DNA of 50,744 nucleotides. Origin: Sphingomonas sanxanigenens. GTDB taxonomy: Bacteria > Pseudomonadota > Alphaproteobacteria > Sphingomonadales > Sphingomonadaceae. The notes beneath the pieces are model-generated. The model ran no database searches. It had not been told where the DNA came from and worked only from the letters and a program-made list of their open reading frames with translations. Positions 47,887 to 50,744 of the stretch are shown piece by piece. The stretch spans positions 1 to 50,744 of the forward strand of contig QFNN01000008.1 of assembly GCA_003240855.1 (NCBI GenBank). Reading direction: 5' to 3'. Within the stretch, counting starts at the first letter, position 1. Every line of letters begins with the position of its first letter. Position numbers and translations under genes: made by a program.

Positions 47887-50320
47887 CCGCGCCCTTTCCC
47901 TCCTCGTCAAGTTCGCCGCGCTCGATCGGCTCACCGGCCCGCTGGCGAAGATCCGCGGCGGGTCGAAGCAGACGAGCGCGGCGATCGCCGACACGCGCCG
48001 CGAGATCGGCAACCTGCAGCGCGCGCAGGCGCGCATTGGCGCATTCAAGGCGCTCGAGCAGCGCATGCGCACCGATGGCGCGGCGCTGGACCAGGCGCGC
48101 GCCAAGGTCGCCGCGCTCAAGGATCAGATCGCCGCCGCCACCGGGCCGACTGCGAAGCTCGCCGCCTCGCTCGGCCGCGCCGAAGGGCAGGTGCGCAAGC
48201 TGTCCGATCGGATCGAAGGGCAGGGCGCCGAGCTCCAGGATCTGTCGCGCAAGCTCGAGGCCGCCGGCATCGACGTCGTCAATCTCGGCCGCCACGAGGA
48301 TCGTCTCGGGCTGAAACTGCTCGATGCCAATCGCAAGCTGAAGCAGCAGGAGGATCAGCTCGCGCGCAATGCGGCGGCGAGCGAGAAGCTGCAGAAGACA
48401 CAGGCCGTCGGCGCGGATCTGCGCGGCAAGGGCGCCGGTGCGATCGCCGGCGGCATCGCGATGTCGGCGCCGCTGATCGCGAGCGCCAAGAGCGCCGGCG
48501 ATTTCCAGTCGTCGATGACTGATATCGCGCAGAAGGCCGATCTCACTCGCGCCGCCGGCGAGAAGATGGGCCGTTCGCTCGATGCGCTTGGCCCCAAGGT
48601 CGCGCAGTTGCCGTCGCAGCTCGCGGAGGGCGTCGACGCCCTCGCCGGATTCGGCCTCGATCCGAAGCAGGCGATGAAGATGATCGAGCCGATCGGCAAG
48701 GCGGCCACTGCCTACAAGGCTGAGGTGCTCGATCTGTCGAAGGCCGCATTTTCAGCGGTCGACAATCTCAAGGTGCCGGTGGGACAAACCACCAAGGTGC
48801 TCGACGTCATGGCGCAGGCCGGCAAGAGCGGCGCGTTCGAGGTCAAGGACATGGCGCAGTATTTTCCCGAGCTGACGGCCTCTGCCGCCGCATTGGGTCA
48901 AAAGGGTGTGCCTGCGATAGCGGATCTTGGCGCAGCGTTGCAGATTACCAAAAAGGGCGCCGGCGACAGTGCGTCGGCGGCGAACAACCTTCAGAACCTG
49001 CTGCCGAAGATCAACACCGAGGACGCGATCAAGAATTTCAAGGAGTTCGGTATCGATCTGCCCGCCGCAATGAAGAAGGCGGCGAAGGACGGCAAGTCGC
49101 CGATCGAAGCAATCGCCGAGCTGACGAACCAGGCGACCAAGGGCGACCTGTCCAAGCTGTCGTTCCTGTTCGGCGACATGCAGGTTCAGCAGGCGCTGCG
49201 CCCGCTGATCCAGAATATTGATCTTTACCGGAAGATCAGGGCTGACGCTCTCGCGGCGAACGGCACGGTGGAGAAGGACTTCGCCGAGCGCATGGACGAT
49301 GCCAACGCCAAGATGTCGAAGGCCGGCGCAGTCGCGCAGGCGTTCGGGCATCGCGTTGGCGCTACGCTGCTTCCCTATGTGTCGGCCGCCGCCGACAAGC
49401 TCAGTGCCGTCGTTGAGGCCGCCGGCGCCTGGGCGGACCGCAACCCGGAACTGTTCGGTACGCTGGTCAAGGTCGCAGCGGCGATCGCCGCGATCGTCGT
49501 GGTCGGCGGCGCGCTGGCGCTGGCGCTGGGCGCCATCCTGGGGCCGTTCGCCTATCTGCGTTTCGCGCTGGCCGTCGGCGGCCCGCAATTCCTGGCCTTC
49601 GGCAAGTTCATGCTCTGGCCGCTGCGCATAATTCCCAAGCTGCTCGGCGGGATATGGGGGCTGGCGCGCGGCATCTTCGCCGCCGGCGCTTTCCTCATCG
49701 CCAACCCGATCGTAGCCGTCATCCTCGCGATCGTCGCCGCGCTCGCCTTCGCGGGCTACATGATCTGGAAGCATTGGGACACGATCAAGGGCGCCTTCAC
49801 CGCTGCCGGCAATTGGCTCGCCGGCATGGCCGCCCGCTTCCGCCAATGGGGCGCGGATCTGATGACGGGCCTGGTCAACGGCATCACCGACAAGGTGAGC
49901 GCGATCAAGTCGACCATCCTGTCGATAGGCGAGAAGGTGGCGGGCTGGTTCAAGGGCGTACTGGGCATCCATTCGCCCTCGCGCGTATTCATGGGCTTCG
50001 GCGGCCACATCGTCGACGGTCTCGCCCTGGGCATTGATCGGGGCGGGGATGCGCCGGTGCGGCGGATCGCCGGCGTGGCCGCGCGCATGGCGTCCGCCGT
50101 CGCCACCGGCGCGCCCGCGATCGCCGCCGCCGCCTCGCCGGGTGCAGGCGGATCGACGGCCGCCGCTGCGCCCGCCGCCGCCACCTACAACATCACGATC
50201 AATGCCGGCGCCGACGCCGACGCCAAGAGCATCGCGCGCCAGGTGCGCGAGGAGATCGAGAAGATCGAGCGCGAGCGCGCCGCCGCGCGCCGCTCCGCCT
50301 ATCGCGACGGCGGCGACTGA
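47876..50320 (+). CDS. Tail tape measure protein (P2 gpT)
   Basis: An 814-residue gpT: a long coiled coil in residues ~20-170 (repeated Lys/Gln/Leu-rich helices), then the TP901-type tape-measure core (FQSSMTDIAQKADLTRAAGEKMG, GQTTKVLDVMAQAGKSGAFEVKDMAQYFPEL), several hydrophobic helices near 530-630 and a C-terminal region with GVLGIHSPSRVFMGFGGHIVDGLALGI. It sets tail length and moves into the host envelope at infection. It overlaps E' and U by 11 and 1 nt. Confidence 0.95.
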   Translation: MADSRALSLLVKFAALDRLTGPLAKIRGGSKQTSAAIADTRREIGNLQRAQARIGAFKALEQRMRTDGAALDQARAKVAALKDQIAAATGPTAKLAASLGRAEGQVRKLSDRIEGQGAELQDLSRKLEAAGIDVVNLGRHEDRLGLKLLDANRKLKQQEDQLARNAAASEKLQKTQAVGADLRGKGAGAIAGGIAMSAPLIASAKSAGDFQSSMTDIAQKADLTRAAGEKMGRSLDALGPKVAQLPSQLAEGVDALAGFGLDPKQAMKMIEPIGKAATAYKAEVLDLSKAAFSAVDNLKVPVGQTTKVLDVMAQAGKSGAFEVKDMAQYFPELTASAAALGQKGVPAIADLGAALQITKKGAGDSASAANNLQNLLPKINTEDAIKNFKEFGIDLPAAMKKAAKDGKSPIEAIAELTNQATKGDLSKLSFLFGDMQVQQALRPLIQNIDLYRKIRADALAANGTVEKDFAERMDDANAKMSKAGAVAQAFGHRVGATLLPYVSAAADKLSAVVEAAGAWADRNPELFGTLVKVAAAIAAIVVVGGALALALGAILGPFAYLRFALAVGGPQFLAFGKFMLWPLRIIPKLLGGIWGLARGIFAAGAFLIANPIVAVILAIVAALAFAGYMIWKHWDTIKGAFTAAGNWLAGMAARFRQWGADLMTGLVNGITDKVSAIKSTILSIGEKVAGWFKGVLGIHSPSRVFMGFGGHIVDGLALGIDRGGDAPVRRIAGVAARMASAVATGAPAIAAAASPGAGGSTAAAAPAAATYNITINAGADADAKSIARQVREEIEKIERERAAARRSAYRDGGD

Positions 50321-50694
50321 TGCTGATGGCGCTCGGCATGTTCGTTTTCGAGCTCGGCAGCCTGCCTTATGCGGAGCTTGAGCGCCGCACTGATTGGCGT
50401 TTCGGCGAAACGCCCCGCTTCGGCGCGCGCCCCGCTTCGCAATTTCTCGGCCCCGGCGCTGATACGATCCGGCTCTCGGGCGCGGTCGCGCCCGGCGTCG
50501 CCGGCAGCTTCTCGTCGCTGCGCACGCTACGCGAGCTGGCGGGGCAGGGCGAGAGCTGGCCGCTGGTGGACGGGACCGGGCGCGTTTTCGGCAATTATCG
50601 CATCGACGCTATCGACGATCGGCAGACCGCGTTCCTCGACAATGGCGTGCCGCGCATGTCCGATTTCTCGATCGACATCAGCCGGGTGAGCTGA
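50320..50694 (+). CDS. Tail protein U (P2 gpU)
   Basis: A 124-residue gpU-family protein (MFVFELGSLPYAELERRTDWRF, FLGPGADTIRLSGAVAPG, DNGVPRMSDFSIDISRV) that caps the tail tube. One-base overlaps on both sides. Confidence 0.93.
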   Translation: MLMALGMFVFELGSLPYAELERRTDWRFGETPRFGARPASQFLGPGADTIRLSGAVAPGVAGSFSSLRTLRELAGQGESWPLVDGTGRVFGNYRIDAIDDRQTAFLDNGVPRMSDFSIDISRVS

Positions 50695-50744
50695 TGGCCG
50701 CCAACATCGCCGCGCTCAGCGTCACGCTCGATGGCCAGGATCTT
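50694..50744 (+). CDS. Late control/baseplate hub protein D (P2 gpD), 5' end only
   Basis: Only the first 17 codons (MAANIAALSVTLDGQDL) are in the window. Gene order after U and the short N-terminal strand fit P2 gpD, the tail hub protein. Identity is inferred mostly from synteny. Confidence 0.7.
   Translation, partial: MAANIAALSVTLDGQDL

Noticed and set aside
48752..50008. 418-codon minus-strand frame inside the tape measure gene
   Set aside because: Shadow frame; composition reflects codon use of gene T.
20461..50744. Search by eye for a second copy of the tRNA-Thr 3' end (attR)
   Set aside because: None found in the window; the right attachment site must lie beyond the end.

Overview
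The window reads as a GC-rich alphaproteobacterial chromosome, most likely a member of the Sphingomonadales. It splits into two parts. Positions 1 to about 20,380 are ordinary host chromosome, and from the 3' end of a tRNA-Thr(TGT) gene at 20386-20460 to the end of the window lies a P2-like (Peduoviridae-type) prophage that runs off the right edge. The taxonomic guess rests on protein character (PEP-CTERM sorting signals of the WAM type, the neighbourhoods of pmbA, mrp and hflKC, a GTTC-N7-GTTC SOS box) and not on a marker gene.

Host part. A headless fragment of ubiA sits at the left edge. Then come pmbA and an inositol-monophosphatase-family gene, a YjdF-like membrane protein, an mliC-like lysozyme inhibitor overlapping a CoA-binding protein gene, mrp, hflK-hflC, a degP-type protease, a four-gene minus-strand operon (fused 5-oxoprolinase, DUF969 and DUF979 transporter subunits, DUF2891), a quinone oxidoreductase, a DUF2218-padR pair with a palindromic operator candidate, rarA, a serine hydrolase and a DUF429 gene next to the tRNA.

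Prophage part. The integrase gene follows the tRNA directly and carries an in-frame amber codon in its N-terminal domain. A short early region holds a winged-helix protein, a Cys4 zinc-ribbon protein, a TGCATC array and an SOS-box-preceded orphan gene. No CI-type repressor and no P2 gpA replication initiator are visible. The late genes follow P2 logic: Q and P on the minus strand; O, N, M, L, X, holin, lysozyme, Rz/Rz1, R and S on the plus strand; then J, I, H-type fibre, chaperone, a collagen-like fibre with four internal repeats and a large spike protein; then V, W, FI, FII, E/E', T, U and the start of D. Compared with P2, the V-W pair has moved from before J to after the fibre genes.

Two things tie the prophage together. 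First, a 27-bp dyad element (arms CTGTTGTA and TACAACAG) occurs exactly at four transcription-unit boundaries: P/O, upstream of J, upstream of the spike block, and upstream of V. It is the expected position for sites of an Ogr/Delta-type late activator, and three of the five promoters have an almost constant 43-44 nt between element and start codon. Second, three genes look like cargo (morons): two exported PEP-CTERM proteins, each placed tail-to-tail with a phage structural gene, and one AT-rich orphan between S and J. PEP-CTERM proteins as prophage cargo are the most unusual content of the window.
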